64,000 nt of DNA from Dehalococcoidia bacterium (lineage in GTDB: Bacteria > Chloroflexota > Dehalococcoidia > Bin125), in assembly GCA_022826965.1 (NCBI GenBank), contig JAJDTU010000013.1, positions 1 to 64,000 on the forward strand, in the 5' to 3' direction. Positions 54,827-64,000 of this stretch are shown here, in pieces. A program made the position numbers and the translations under genes. The notes below the pieces were generated by a model that made no database searches, was not told the DNA's origin, and saw only the letters and a list, made by a program, of their open reading frames with translations. Position 1 is the stretch's first letter. The number at the start of each line of letters is the position of its first letter.

Positions 54827-56155
54827 ATGCCAAGGCGATTCCACCGCAGAACCGTCTTGCGCGCCGGCATCGGAGCAGCTACCGCGGCTGTTGCAGCATT
54901 GATCGGCGGGAGATCAAGCGCTGGATTAAGCGCGCCTCACGTTGCCCCTTCTGAGAAGGGCGCGATCCGGACTGCGCGCAGTCTGCTTTTCGCATTCAAT
55001 CCAGAGAGTCGCAAACTCAGTGACCTGGACGGTGCATATTCAGTCGCCATCTTTCGTCACCAAGCAAGCGGCTGGATGCTTCTCCACCCGAACATCCCTG
55101 GAGCCGACAGCACCGAATTCACGATCGGCCCGTACGTCCTCGCTGGGTCCAAAGCCAATCTGATCAACTTCGCTGAGCGGAACCAGATAGCCGTTGAGGT
55201 AAACCAGCAGCGCATCCCCAGGCCGATTACGCCGAGGAAACTCCTTTGGCACCCACCTAGGAGCTGGGCCCTAGGTACTTGGACGAGTGATCAAGAAGTA
55301 CCAGCAAGCGAGTTTATGCAATGGCATGGGGCGGCAGATCTCCGAGCGTACGATTCAGAGGCACAGACGTACTACAGCCCGGAGCTCATCGAGCCGGGCC
55401 AATCGTTGTGGGTGCGTGCGCATGAAACAGCTCCTATAGCGCCGTCCCACTTCTACACCAGTGACAACTACGGTCCAGCACAACCGGCGAAAGAATGGCA
55501 GCTTCTGGATCCGCATGACGTTGTTCAGCGTTACCTTCCAGTAGTGTTTGGCGAAAGCGACGAGCGCAGAGCGAAGCTTCAACGTATCGAGAAATGGAGT
55601 TCGCTCAACCCGCCGGTCTGGTTCGTTGACGGCGGTGTGAGCGATGAAGACCTTAGCTTCGTTTCGCAGCTGTTTGAGGAACTGCGCGGCCTGACTGGGT
55701 TGGAGATTACCCAAGCTGCATCAGCAGCGATTGCGAACTTTCGCATTCACTTGCGTGTATCTAGGCACTTTCATCATCCTGAGTTTGACCGGGGGTTCGA
55801 GTTGCAGAATCTTGGCCGGTTTGCCATCTGGTGGGATGCTCGTCGAACAATTCAACGTGCCGTTGTCGTGGTGCAATCTGAAACCAACGACGGAGTCGAC
55901 CTCACCGAACGAGCATTCCGCCATCTTTGCGTCGAAGAGATTGTCCAGAGCTTCGGGCTGCGAAACGACCCACCTCAAGAACGAGAGTACGGTGCAAGCA
56001 TGTTCAATCCTCTATGGAGACATCAGCCGACCGAACTATCTCCCCACAACCGGGCAATCGTTTGGCTGCATCACCGACCGGAGATCAGACCTAACGCAAT
56101 GCAGCAGCAGGTAGAAGATGCCATTCGGAAAGAGATTGGGTTCTACGCTCAGTAG
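54827..56155 (+). CDS. Tat-exported DUF2927-type protein
   Basis: 442 residues. The N-terminus has a twin Arg and a hydrophobic helix (HRRTVLRAGIGAATAAVAALIGG), so export through Tat is likely. The region around residues 355-430 resembles DUF2927: HLCVEEIVQSFGLRND, GASMFNPLW and LSPHNRAIVWLHHRPEIRPNA, a putative metalloprotease-like family. The middle part is unassigned. Base composition is lower in GC than the adjoining genes, which hints at a foreign origin. Confidence 0.75.
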   Translation: MPRRFHRRTVLRAGIGAATAAVAALIGGRSSAGLSAPHVAPSEKGAIRTARSLLFAFNPESRKLSDLDGAYSVAIFRHQASGWMLLHPNIPGADSTEFTIGPYVLAGSKANLINFAERNQIAVEVNQQRIPRPITPRKLLWHPPRSWALGTWTSDQEVPASEFMQWHGAADLRAYDSEAQTYYSPELIEPGQSLWVRAHETAPIAPSHFYTSDNYGPAQPAKEWQLLDPHDVVQRYLPVVFGESDERRAKLQRIEKWSSLNPPVWFVDGGVSDEDLSFVSQLFEELRGLTGLEITQAASAAIANFRIHLRVSRHFHHPEFDRGFELQNLGRFAIWWDARRTIQRAVVVVQSETNDGVDLTERAFRHLCVEEIVQSFGLRNDPPQEREYGASMFNPLWRHQPTELSPHNRAIVWLHHRPEIRPNAMQQQVEDAIRKEIGFYAQ

Positions 56156-56229
56156 ATGGCTTGTGTTGCCCGCCCCGGTGTGCATTCGGCGCGTATCCTT
56201 GAGCAACGAATCGTTCCTGGAGGCATCCG

Positions 56230-58158
56230 ATGAAGACCCCGATTGGTCCGGAGATTGTCTTCGAGTTGGGTGGCGTGGGCTCTCTGGCGATCTCGCCCGA
56301 CCAATCCGTCGTTGCCTATGTCCGCGCCCAGGTCGAGGACGGCAAACGGGTCTCCTGGATTGAATGCGCCCCGTTCGCCGGAGGCGAATCGCGGCGGCTG
56401 ACCTCCGGCAAGTCGGACTCCGCGCCGTCATGGGCGCCCGACGGCTCGGCGCTCTCGTTCCTGCGCCCCGCCTCCGACGAACCGGACGCAACGCGCCACA
56501 TCTGGCTGCTGCCGGCGGACGGCGGCGAAGCAACGCGGTTGACCGACCTCCTGCACTCAATCGCGGGTTTTGACTGGTTGCCGGACGGTTCCGCCATAAT
56601 CGCCACCGTCGACATCGATCCCCATCGCGGCGAACGCGACGGCTCCAGGACCACCGTCGTCCGCGACACCTACTACCGAGGCGATGCGCTCGGCTACCGC
56701 GAGGACGCCTGGCACCAACTCTTCCGGATCGATGCATCGACCGGTGAAGTGACGCAGCTGACCACCGGAACCTACAACCACGCTCATCCGGTCGTCTCGC
56801 CCGACGGACACTGGGTCGCATTCACGGCCGACCGAACCGTCGATCGCGAGAAGCGCCGGCCGTTTGGTTCCGAGCTGTGCGTGATGTCGACCCGGGGCGG
56901 ACACATTGAGCGTCTGACTCCGGGAATCATGTCCGCAGGCAAGCCGTGTTGGTCGCCCGACGGTTCGGCGCTCGCGGTGTCCGTGACCGACATGTCGCAG
57001 CGTCACCAGGCCTACCTGGAGCGGATCAAGCGCTACAGCGGCCAGCGAACGCGCCTGACCGACGACACGGTCAATCCTCAGACCGGTTTCTTCCCCATCG
57101 CCGGCCCGCCGACCATGGTCTGGCACGGCGACGGGATCACCTTCGCCGGCGACGCGCAGGGCCGCTCGGGTGTGTATCGGGTCAAGTCGGACGGCTCAGA
57201 GCCGGTTGAGGCGCTCCGTTCCGAGGCCGAGCTGATCAACGGCTTCGACGTCTCCGCCGACGGCCGCGCGATTGCGATTGTGTCCACGACTCCGGACGCT
57301 CCGGGTGAAATCGTCGCCATCGGCGACGACACGCAGGCAGTACTGACCAACGCCGCGGAGGACTTCGTCGAGTCGCACGAAATCGGCGAGGTCGAGTTCT
57401 TCACGGTCGAGCGCGACGGCTGGGAGATCCCCTGCGGCCTGATCTATCCGCCCGGATTCGACCCGGAGCAGTCCTGGCCGCTGGTGATGGAGATCCACGG
57501 AGGCCCGAACGGCTTCTTCGGCGAGGGCTTCAACGTCCTGCACCAGGTCATCGCCGGCGCCGGCTTCCTCGTCCTCTTCGTCAATCCGCGCGGATCGTCA
57601 ACCTATGGCGCGAGGTTCACCGACGCCGTCACCGTCGATTGGGGCGGCGAGGACTCGCTCGATCTGCTCCATGCCCTCGACGTGGTCTGCGAGCGGCCGT
57701 ATGTCGACGCCGACCGACTCGGCGTCCACGGCTACTCGTACGGCGGCTACATGACGACCTGGTTGATCGGCCACGACGACCGCTTCAGGGCCGCCATCGC
57801 CGGCGCGCCGGTGGTCAACCTCTGGTCGATGTGGGGCGTCTCCGACATCGGACCGTCCTGGGGGTCGTACCAGTGGGGCGACGTGCCCGACGACAACTTC
57901 GACTGGTACCGCGAACGCTCGCCCATCACCTACGTCGACAACGTCCAGTGCCCGGTGCTCATCCTCCACGGCGAACACGACTGGAGAGTCCCCATCTCTC
58001 AGGGCGAGGAGTACTTCGCCGGCCTCCGCTATCGCGGCAAGAAGGCAGAGATGGTCCGCTTCCCCGGCTGCTCGCACCTGATGATGCGAGTCGGCGACCC
58101 GCCACTGGTCCAGGAGTACTACGAGCGCATGGTCCAGTGGTTCAAGCGCTACCTGTAG
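56230..58158 (+). CDS. S9-family prolyl oligopeptidase-like peptidase
   Basis: 642 residues. An N-terminal beta-propeller (WD/TolB-like units such as APSWAPDGSALSFLR and HPVVSPDGHWVAFTAD) precedes the hydrolase domain. The triad is Ser503 in GYSYGGYMT, Asp584 in LILHGEHDWRVP and His616 in FPGCSHLMM. This suggests an acylaminoacyl- or dipeptidyl-type peptidase that cuts short peptides, in the cytoplasm because there is no signal peptide. It converges with the MFS gene with no gap. Confidence 0.94.
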   Translation: MKTPIGPEIVFELGGVGSLAISPDQSVVAYVRAQVEDGKRVSWIECAPFAGGESRRLTSGKSDSAPSWAPDGSALSFLRPASDEPDATRHIWLLPADGGEATRLTDLLHSIAGFDWLPDGSAIIATVDIDPHRGERDGSRTTVVRDTYYRGDALGYREDAWHQLFRIDASTGEVTQLTTGTYNHAHPVVSPDGHWVAFTADRTVDREKRRPFGSELCVMSTRGGHIERLTPGIMSAGKPCWSPDGSALAVSVTDMSQRHQAYLERIKRYSGQRTRLTDDTVNPQTGFFPIAGPPTMVWHGDGITFAGDAQGRSGVYRVKSDGSEPVEALRSEAELINGFDVSADGRAIAIVSTTPDAPGEIVAIGDDTQAVLTNAAEDFVESHEIGEVEFFTVERDGWEIPCGLIYPPGFDPEQSWPLVMEIHGGPNGFFGEGFNVLHQVIAGAGFLVLFVNPRGSSTYGARFTDAVTVDWGGEDSLDLLHALDVVCERPYVDADRLGVHGYSYGGYMTTWLIGHDDRFRAAIAGAPVVNLWSMWGVSDIGPSWGSYQWGDVPDDNFDWYRERSPITYVDNVQCPVLILHGEHDWRVPISQGEEYFAGLRYRGKKAEMVRFPGCSHLMMRVGDPPLVQEYYERMVQWFKRYL

Positions 58159-59460
58159 CTATTTCTGCGGTCGCATCACGGCAGCCACGGGCCGAAGCGT
58201 TCGACGGATCACCCGCTGAGCCGCGACCTGCATCTGGATCGTGGGCGGCTTCATCCGCAGGTAGATCGTGCCCAGAATGATGCTGATGGCGATCGACGAC
58301 AGGCCCATGAGTATGAACACGTCCTGCTCGCCGATGATGTCGGCGACGTATCCAAAGCCCAACCCGGTGAACGACTGGACCCCGAACGGCAGGAACGTGA
58401 GCGCCGTCACTCGACCGTGATACTCCCGCTCCGATTGGCGGATGACCTCGGCCGTGTTGAGCGTCTGAAAGGCCGAGAACCCGGACCCAACCAGGAAGAT
58501 CACCGGCAGCATGACCAGCGCATTGGGCGTCACGCCGAGCAGCGCCACGCCGAGCCCGAACGCGCAGCTCATGACCAGCAGCACGCCGGCCGACCATCGC
58601 GTCCCCACAACCCCCGCGACCGAAAGCCCGACAATGAACGAACCCACGCCCATCGGCCAGGTCACCAGCCCGAGATTCCGCGATTCGATCCCGAACACGT
58701 TCTCGAGCAGGCCGGGCAGCACGTTCTGGTACGGACCGGCAGTGGCGGAGACCAGTAGCAACGTCGCCAGCAACACCCGCAGCCGTGGCTGTCGCCAGGC
58801 GTAGCGCAGCCCCAGCAGCAACTCGCGCGTCACCGATCCGCGCGGTACGTTGCGCGGGCTGCCGGGCGGCATCAGGTAGAGCGAAATAATGGTCACGACC
58901 AGGATGCCGGCCATGATGAAGTAGGCCCCGTCGGCGCCGATAAACGGGGCGAACAGCAACAGCGAGCCCAGAACGGGTCCGACAGACTGCGGGAATGTGA
59001 GCCCCGTCTGCAGTAGCGCCACGCCGTTGCCGACCAGGCGCGGAGGGACGATGTCGGCGATGTACGCGCGGCGCGACGGGCCCGTGAAGGCAAAGCAGGC
59101 TCCGAGAAAGAGCGTGCTCACCGTCAGCCAGATCACCTCGATCCGGCCGATCACGATCAGGAAGCCGATCAGCGCGTAGTTGATCGCAATCGCCGTCTGC
59201 GCCAGGACGATCAGCCGGCGCTTGGACAACCGGTCGGTCAGCGCGCCGGCGAACGGTCCGATGAAGAACCAGGCAATCCCATTCCCGGCCATCGCCAGGG
59301 CGACGGATGAATTGGTGCCGCCGAGGTCAAAGGCGACGATCGGCAGGACCGTGAAATTCATCGAGAAGGACATGAAGGCCATCACGGTCAGCAACCAGTG
59401 AAGCCGGAAGAGACCGACTCCGAAGGCCTCGAACGTCTGGCCGATGCCTGAGCGAATCAT
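58159..59460 (-). CDS. major facilitator superfamily transporter
   Basis: 433 residues, about 12 membrane helices. The loop between helices 2 and 3 has the MFS motif GPFAGALTDRLSKRRLIV. The N-terminal end LFRLHWLLTVMAFMSFSM and the long C-terminal basic tail fit the MFS_3/EntS-like branch of drug or siderophore exporters. The substrate is unknown. Its start overlaps the open frame of the divergent nitroreductase gene only in a non-coding extension. Confidence 0.92.
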   Translation of the reverse strand: MIRSGIGQTFEAFGVGLFRLHWLLTVMAFMSFSMNFTVLPIVAFDLGGTNSSVALAMAGNGIAWFFIGPFAGALTDRLSKRRLIVLAQTAIAINYALIGFLIVIGRIEVIWLTVSTLFLGACFAFTGPSRRAYIADIVPPRLVGNGVALLQTGLTFPQSVGPVLGSLLLFAPFIGADGAYFIMAGILVVTIISLYLMPPGSPRNVPRGSVTRELLLGLRYAWRQPRLRVLLATLLLVSATAGPYQNVLPGLLENVFGIESRNLGLVTWPMGVGSFIVGLSVAGVVGTRWSAGVLLVMSCAFGLGVALLGVTPNALVMLPVIFLVGSGFSAFQTLNTAEVIRQSEREYHGRVTALTFLPFGVQSFTGLGFGYVADIIGEQDVFILMGLSSIAISIILGTIYLRMKPPTIQMQVAAQRVIRRTLRPVAAVMRPQK

Positions 59461-59524
59461 GTTCCGTGATCGTATGATGTGGGCAGGTTTACGTCAGAAG
59501 CTGGAATCAATAAGGGTGAGGCGC

Positions 59525-60058
59525 ATGGACGTCGACACGGCAATTCGCGAGCGTCGGACGATCGGTGTGTTCTCTGACCGTCCCATATCTCAGGGCGAGG
59601 TCGAAGAACTGATCGAGGCGGCGCGCTGGGCGCCGAATCACAAGCACACTGAGCCCTGGCGATTCCAAGTGGTCTCGGGCAAGGCGCGCGAGGAGATGTG
59701 CGACGCCATCCTCGCCGCAGGCGGAGAGTTCGCCAAGGACCCGCGCGGCCAGCTGATGCGCTCGCCCCTGTTCATCGCTGTCACCCAGCAGGCCGTGCTC
59801 GACGATCCGGTCCGCGACCAGGAAGACTACGCGGCCGTTTGCTGCGCCGTGCAAAACATGATGCTGGCCGCGACCGCCCGAGGCCTGGCGTCAAAGTGGA
59901 GCACCGGCGCCCTGGCCGAGAATCCCGCCGCCAAGCGCTGGCTCGGCATCAGTGAGCAGGACCGCATCGTCGCCTATCTCTACCTCGGCTACGCCCCCGA
60001 TGAGATGCGCGAGATGCCAGCCGAGCGTCGTCCGGCCGAGGTCATCTGGCGGAGCTAG
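59525..60058 (+). CDS. nitroreductase family protein
   Basis: 177 residues from the ATG at 59525 (MDVDTAIRERRTIGVFSDRP, with AGGGTGAGG upstream); the extension of the frame further upstream is in the divergent promoter region. FMN-binding blocks: LIEAARWAPNHKHTEPWRFQVV and CCAVQNMMLAATARGLASKWS. Short nitroreductase of the NfsB-like kind; substrate unknown. It ends 4 bases into the convergent hydrolase gene. Confidence 0.92.
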   Translation: MDVDTAIRERRTIGVFSDRPISQGEVEELIEAARWAPNHKHTEPWRFQVVSGKAREEMCDAILAAGGEFAKDPRGQLMRSPLFIAVTQQAVLDDPVRDQEDYAAVCCAVQNMMLAATARGLASKWSTGALAENPAAKRWLGISEQDRIVAYLYLGYAPDEMREMPAERRPAEVIWRS

Positions 60059-60702
60059 GACTGAGCTTGGCTGCGGATGAACCCCGCGATCGCTTCCGCC
60101 GCCAGTTCGCGGTTGCCTTCTTCGGTGTGCCCTGAGCGCTTCCGCGGCACGAGTCCGTGGTTGCCGTCGGGAATCCAACTGAGTTGAACGTGAGGCGAGA
60201 GTTCGTAGCCCTCGACCTCTTCCCTGGTCCCGTACTCGTCCCGCTCGCCCTGCACGATCAGGGTTGGCGTGGCCAGTTGCTGCAGATGGATGATGATCGC
60301 GGATGACGGGTTGTTCGGCGCATGGAACGGATAACTGATACAGACCATGCCGGCCGGCTCGACGGCGTCGGCGATGTAGCTGGCGATCCGTCCACCCATG
60401 CTGCGGCCACCGAAGAACAGCTTGGAGGTTGGCACGCCCTGTTGCGCCAGTTGTCGAATCACCTGCACCCACGCCCCGGCGAGCACATCCTCCGGATCGG
60501 GCGGCCACGGTCGGCGTCCGGTTTCCATGGCCCGGCGCATGTAGGGGAAGTCGAACCGAGCGACACGGACGCCTCGTGCGGCAATCAGCTCCGCCAGCGC
60601 CGTCGTGTTGGGGTGCGTTGACGACGCGCCCGCCCCATGCGTCAGCACCAGAGTCGGCGCCGGCGGAGACGTCGGCAGATTCCAGGTCAGCGGCGTCTCC
60701 AT
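60055..60702 (-). CDS. alpha/beta hydrolase of the TEX30/KANL3-like family
   Basis: 215 residues. Opening LVLTHGAGASSTHPNTTALAE, nucleophile elbow FFGGRSMGGRIASYIAD, acid in LIVQGERDEYG and His in WIPDGNHGLVP are all visible. This small group of dienelactone-hydrolase-like proteins has few characterised members. The LLM gene's stop (60712) is 9 bases upstream, so it is probably co-transcribed after the LLM genes. Confidence 0.9.
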   Translation of the reverse strand: METPLTWNLPTSPPAPTLVLTHGAGASSTHPNTTALAELIAARGVRVARFDFPYMRRAMETGRRPWPPDPEDVLAGAWVQVIRQLAQQGVPTSKLFFGGRSMGGRIASYIADAVEPAGMVCISYPFHAPNNPSSAIIIHLQQLATPTLIVQGERDEYGTREEVEGYELSPHVQLSWIPDGNHGLVPRKRSGHTEEGNRELAAEAIAGFIRSQAQS

Positions 60703-60711
60703 CGTCGAGAC

Positions 60712-61803
60712 CTACGCAGACGTACGCGCGATGATCGGCGCCATCTCGTCGATCAACTCGTTCGCCGCCGCAGGATCGAGCGCGGTCATCGCCAGATGGT
60801 CGACGCCCCGAGATTCCGCGCGTTCCGACTTCTCGATGATCTGGTCCGCTGTCCCGATGATCATGTCCTCGAGCTGGTGCGGAGTGACGAAGCGCGCCTC
60901 GCCCTCCTTGAGATAGCTGTAGTGCCCTTCATGGACGTCGAGGTAGAGCCGATCGAGCGGCCGGCCGCGCTCCTCGGCGTAGCGGGTGATGTACTGGTTG
61001 TACTCGGCCGCGAGATCCGGATTCGCGCCCTTCAGGTTGCCGCCCCAGCCGCCGTACTCGGACTCCCACAGGGTGTGGCTTTGCACCGCCGCCACCGCTC
61101 CAGCGCGATGGATCACGCGCTCCGACATGATGTCCTCGCCGTCCTCCAGCACGCATGCGCCGACCAGGCCAACCGTGTAGGGCTTCTCGGTCGAGCGACC
61201 CGCCGCACGCGCCGCGTCCTCGATGATCGGGAAGGCCGAATCGAGCCACGGTCCGGTCCCGGCGGTCACGAATCCGTCGCCGATCTCGCCGACCACCGCC
61301 GTCGCTCGCGGGCCGTTGGCGGCGATGTAGATCGGGATGTGATCCTTGACGTTGTAGAAGTCCGGATGGTCGGGATGGATCAGCCGGATCCAGGTCTCAC
61401 GACCGGTGACGTCGTCGGTGTGCAGGATGTCGTTGCCGTCGAGCAAGTCGCGGACCTGCTGCGCGTATTCGCGGAACTTCCTTACCGGGTACGACGGCAG
61501 ACCCATCGTGTTGCGGCCGGTGTAACCCGTGCCCAATGCCAGGATCGTGCGGCCTGGGGCAAGCTTGTTGATCGTCGCGATCGCCGAAGCCGTGACCGGC
61601 GCGATCCGGTTGGAGGGAATCGAGACGTGCGTGCCGAGCTTGATCGTGGACGTGCGCTCGGCGGCCAGCGCCATTGCGGCGTAGCAGTCCGACCAGATCA
61701 ACTGCGAGTCGGGGAACCAGGCGTGGGTGAAGCCCGCCTCCTCGGCGCGCACGACTTCCTTCCACATGTCGATGTAGGTGGGAACGACCAGTCCGTATTC
61801 CAT
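60712..61803 (-). CDS. LLM-class flavin-dependent oxidoreductase
   Basis: 363 residues. Very similar to its upstream neighbour (61824-62912) and to the protein at 6566-7654: YGLVVPTYIDMWKEVVRAEE, HAWFPDSQLIWSDCYAAMAL, LGTHVSIPSNRIAPVTASAI, LGTGYTGRNTMGLP. Two recent duplicates are therefore in tandem here. The flavin (FMN or F420) and the substrate are unknown. Confidence 0.94.
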   Translation of the reverse strand: MEYGLVVPTYIDMWKEVVRAEEAGFTHAWFPDSQLIWSDCYAAMALAAERTSTIKLGTHVSIPSNRIAPVTASAIATINKLAPGRTILALGTGYTGRNTMGLPSYPVRKFREYAQQVRDLLDGNDILHTDDVTGRETWIRLIHPDHPDFYNVKDHIPIYIAANGPRATAVVGEIGDGFVTAGTGPWLDSAFPIIEDAARAAGRSTEKPYTVGLVGACVLEDGEDIMSERVIHRAGAVAAVQSHTLWESEYGGWGGNLKGANPDLAAEYNQYITRYAEERGRPLDRLYLDVHEGHYSYLKEGEARFVTPHQLEDMIIGTADQIIEKSERAESRGVDHLAMTALDPAAANELIDEMAPIIARTSA

Positions 61804-61823
61804 CTGATGCTCCTCGCTGGTTC

Positions 61824-62912
61824 CTAGCCGCGCTTCTGGATGACCTCGCGGGCGAAGTCGTCGATAATCTCTCGTGCGCCGGCGGGATCATTGGCCGTCA
61901 GCGCGATGTTGTCGACGCCGATTGACTCCAGGTGCTCGATCTTCTCGATGATCTGCGGTCCCGTGCCGACCAGGCTGCGCTCGAGCACTTGGGGGAAGAT
62001 GAACCGCTCCTCGCCCGGCTTGAGATAGACCATGTGGCCCTCGTGGACATCGAGGTAGAGCCGGTCCTCGGGCGTGCCCTTCGCGGCTGAATACTCGCGG
62101 ATGTAGCTGTGATACTCGCCGGCGAGGTCGGGGTTGTCCATGCCCAGGTTTGCGCCCGGACCGTAGGCCGCCTCCCACATCGCATGAACGCCGGGCACCA
62201 TCCCCGGACCGAGGATGCGCATGATCCGTTCCGAGTCCAGCCCTTCGCCGTCTTGCAGGACGAGTCCCGTGGTCAATCCGACCGTGTACGGCTTCTCCGT
62301 CGAGCGGCCGGCGGATTCGGCCGCCGCCGCAATCACCGGGAAGCTCTGTTGAGCATTGAGCCCCATGCCGGTCGTCACCCATCCGTCGCCGACCTGTCCC
62401 ACGACCTCCATCGCGCGCGGGCCGTTGGCGGCCACGTAGATCGGAATGAAGTCGTCGAGATTCAGGAACTCGGAGTGCTGACCGTGGATCAACCGGATCC
62501 ACCGCTCCTGGCCAGTGACGTCGTCCGTGTAAAGCACATCCTCGCCGTTGAGCAGTCCGCGCACCTGTTGCGCGTACTCGCGGTAGCGGGCAATCGGATA
62601 GGCGGGCAAACCCATCGTGTTGCGACCCGTGTAGCCGGTGCCGATACCCAGAATGATCCGTCCCGGCGCCAGCTTGTTCAACGACGCCACCGCAGACGCC
62701 GTCACCGGCGCGATCCGGTTCGACGGAATCGCCACCAGCGTGCCCAGCTTGATCGTCGAGGTGTGATGCGCCGCGAGCGCCATGGCCGCGTAGACGTCGG
62801 AGTAGATCAGCTGCGAGTCATAGAACCACGCATGGGTGAATCCGGCTGCCTCGGCCCGCTGGACCTCCTGGTACGCATTGATCCAGCTCGGGATTCCGAT
62901 TCCGTAATGCAT
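61824..62912 (-). CDS. LLM-class flavin-dependent oxidoreductase
   Basis: 362 residues, tandem paralogue of the protein at 60712-61803 (YGIGIPSWINAYQEVQRAEA, HAWFYDSQLIYSDVYAAMAL, LGTLVAIPSNRIAPVTASAV). It is 20 bases upstream of that gene in the same operon. The two share most of the flavin-binding barrel but differ near the C-terminal loops that line the active site. Confidence 0.94.
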   Translation of the reverse strand: MHYGIGIPSWINAYQEVQRAEAAGFTHAWFYDSQLIYSDVYAAMALAAHHTSTIKLGTLVAIPSNRIAPVTASAVASLNKLAPGRIILGIGTGYTGRNTMGLPAYPIARYREYAQQVRGLLNGEDVLYTDDVTGQERWIRLIHGQHSEFLNLDDFIPIYVAANGPRAMEVVGQVGDGWVTTGMGLNAQQSFPVIAAAAESAGRSTEKPYTVGLTTGLVLQDGEGLDSERIMRILGPGMVPGVHAMWEAAYGPGANLGMDNPDLAGEYHSYIREYSAAKGTPEDRLYLDVHEGHMVYLKPGEERFIFPQVLERSLVGTGPQIIEKIEHLESIGVDNIALTANDPAGAREIIDDFAREVIQKRG

Positions 62913-62931
62913 GGGGCAGTCCTTTCCCTGC

Positions 62932-63930
62932 TTATCTCAGTTGGTAGGTGGGCGGTTTCTTCCACAGGTCGGTCGGCGGATTCTCCTGTTGGGCCAGGAT
63001 CTTCGCTCGTTGCGCCTTGTCCAGCCGTTTGCCTTGCTGAATGATCTTGCGGTTGGCCTTCTCCTTGGCCTTGTTCTTGGCCACGCTCGCCGGATTCGGC
63101 CGCTTCTTCTCGCCTCGCGAGGCCCTGACCACCCCCGACTTCTGCAGGCTCTTCAGATGTGCCTGGACGTTGCCGTCCGCGGCCCGGCGCAGACGCTTGT
63201 CGATCGAGTCCCCGTAGATGTTCTCCATGATCTGCCACGACGTCTTCGGCTCGCCGTCTTGCAGTTGCTCGAGGATCTGGTCCTCGCGCATCTGCCGGTG
63301 GGCCACGTACATTTCCAGCCGGTCGCGTGCGTTGGCCTCCTCGGTGTCGGTGATCAACGGGCCATGACCCGGGCACAGCACCTTCACGTTCGGCAACTCG
63401 AGCAACCGACGCAGCGATGCCATGTATGAGTTGATGTCACCCACCACGGTGGTCGTGTTGCCCAGAATCGTGTCGCCGGTGAAGAGGATGCCCTCTTCCT
63501 CGATGTAGTAGCAGAGGGAGTCGACCGAGTGTCCCGGGCTGGTCATCACCTGGACGCGGATGCCGCCGTCGAGGTTGATCTCATCGCCATCCGAGTACGT
63601 CTTGACGCCGTCCTTGGGCAACCGCCCCCGCAGCAGGCGAACGCCGTTCTCCGGCACCGCGACCTCGGCCTTGAGATGTTCGTTGACGTGCTTCAGGTTG
63701 CCCGAGTGGTCGAAGTGGTGATGCGTGATCGCGGCCACGCCAATCTCGGAGTGGTCGATCGCCGCCAGGTAACCGCGTAGCATCCAACGGAACTTGTCAA
63801 TCGCTTCGCCCGAGTCAATCGTCAGCGTCTGACCGCCGCGCTGGCCGATGATGTAGATGTTGGTCGAAGTCGGACGCATCGGCTGGTCCTCGGGCACCGG
63901 CACCATGCGCACGTTTTCACTGATCTTCAT
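62932..63930 (-). CDS. metallo-beta-lactamase-fold hydrolase
   Basis: 332 residues. The metal-binding motif HxHxDH appears as AITHHHFDHSGNLKH; the third metal His is in VMTSPGHSVDSL and the Asp in GILFTGDTILGN. A glyoxalase-II/LACTB2-like enzyme that hydrolyses thioesters or lactones is most likely. The last ~90 residues form a winged-helix-like tail with a lysine-rich end (SVAKNKAKEKANRKIIQQGK). It begins the operon with the LLM pair and hydrolase downstream. Confidence 0.9.
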   Translation of the reverse strand: MKISENVRMVPVPEDQPMRPTSTNIYIIGQRGGQTLTIDSGEAIDKFRWMLRGYLAAIDHSEIGVAAITHHHFDHSGNLKHVNEHLKAEVAVPENGVRLLRGRLPKDGVKTYSDGDEINLDGGIRVQVMTSPGHSVDSLCYYIEEEGILFTGDTILGNTTTVVGDINSYMASLRRLLELPNVKVLCPGHGPLITDTEEANARDRLEMYVAHRQMREDQILEQLQDGEPKTSWQIMENIYGDSIDKRLRRAADGNVQAHLKSLQKSGVVRASRGEKKRPNPASVAKNKAKEKANRKIIQQGKRLDKAQRAKILAQQENPPTDLWKKPPTYQLR

Positions 63931-63942
63931 GACGACGCTCCC

Positions 63943-63999
63943 TTAGGTGTGACTGCCGATCGCAATGTTCGCGACCTGCGGTGCGACGTCTCGAGCCAG
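63943..63999 (-). CDS. partial gene at the window edge
   Basis: The last 18 codons of a minus-strand gene, ending LARDVAPQVANIAIGSHT, whose stop is 12 bases before the MBL gene start. Given the neighbours, it could be another LLM-type C-terminus (these often end in a helix of the ARDV type), but this is a guess from too little sequence. Confidence 0.5.
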   Translation of the reverse strand: MARDVAPQVANIAIGSHT

Positions 64000-64000
64000 G

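Noticed and set aside
1-64000. CRISPR arrays, tRNA or rRNA genes, insertion sequences
   Set aside because: Reading both strands I found no regularly spaced repeats, no cloverleaf I could fold, and no transposase-like product.

Overview
The window is GC-rich, densely coded bacterial DNA. Its content (four LLM-type flavin oxidoreductases, five class III CaiB/BaiF CoA-transferases, acyl-CoA carboxylase beta subunits, a phytanoyl-CoA dioxygenase, MaoC dehydratases, and Tat-signal binding proteins of peptide-type ABC importers) most resembles the oligotrophic Chloroflexota (SAR202-like or related Dehalococcoidia). This is inferred from gene content only: there is no rRNA, tRNA or other taxonomic marker here.

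Layout. 0.2-6.5 kb: SulP transporter with a small unknown gene, a decayed patch (response-regulator remnant), an ion channel, SixA, VOC and proline dehydrogenase. 6.5-16 kb: flavin oxidoreductase, serine hydrolase, a peptide-type ABC importer without ATPases, and a CaiB pair. 15.9-18.8 kb: a minus-strand group in which two genes are each interrupted by an in-frame TGA that is best read as selenocysteine: an AhpD-like protein (CxxU) and a UGSC-type protein, followed by a translationally coupled unknown gene. 19-31.4 kb: HAD, thiolase/DUF35 pair, carboxyltransferase, gamma-glutamyltransferase, PhyH dioxygenase, a second ABC importer and an alcohol dehydrogenase. 31.4-42.7 kb: nitroreductase, RidA, acyltransferase-LysM-SGNH fusion, carboxyltransferase, RibD-like reductase, an aminotransferase followed by a third probable selenoprotein (OsmC-like, Sec at the peroxidatic position), cytochrome c and DUF418. 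42.7-49.8 kb: three tandem CaiB paralogues, enoyl-CoA hydratase, two MaoC dehydratases and a ketopantoate-reductase-like protein, a likely acyl-CoA degradation module. 49.9-52.7 kb: an AT-richer three-gene operon (winged-helix-like protein, GHKL ATPase, beta-rich unknown), a candidate conflict system. 52.7-64 kb: more flavin oxidoreductases, hydrolases, a Tat-exported DUF2927 protein, an S9 peptidase, MFS, nitroreductase and a metallo-beta-lactamase-fold hydrolase.

The strongest hidden signal is the set of three in-frame TGA codons at catalytic thiol positions. Two of them are followed at the expected distance by a good stem-loop. Ordinary gene callers would split each gene into two short ORFs. 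The cell must therefore encode SelA/B/C/D elsewhere. Two families of dispersed palindromic repeats sit in gaps between genes.
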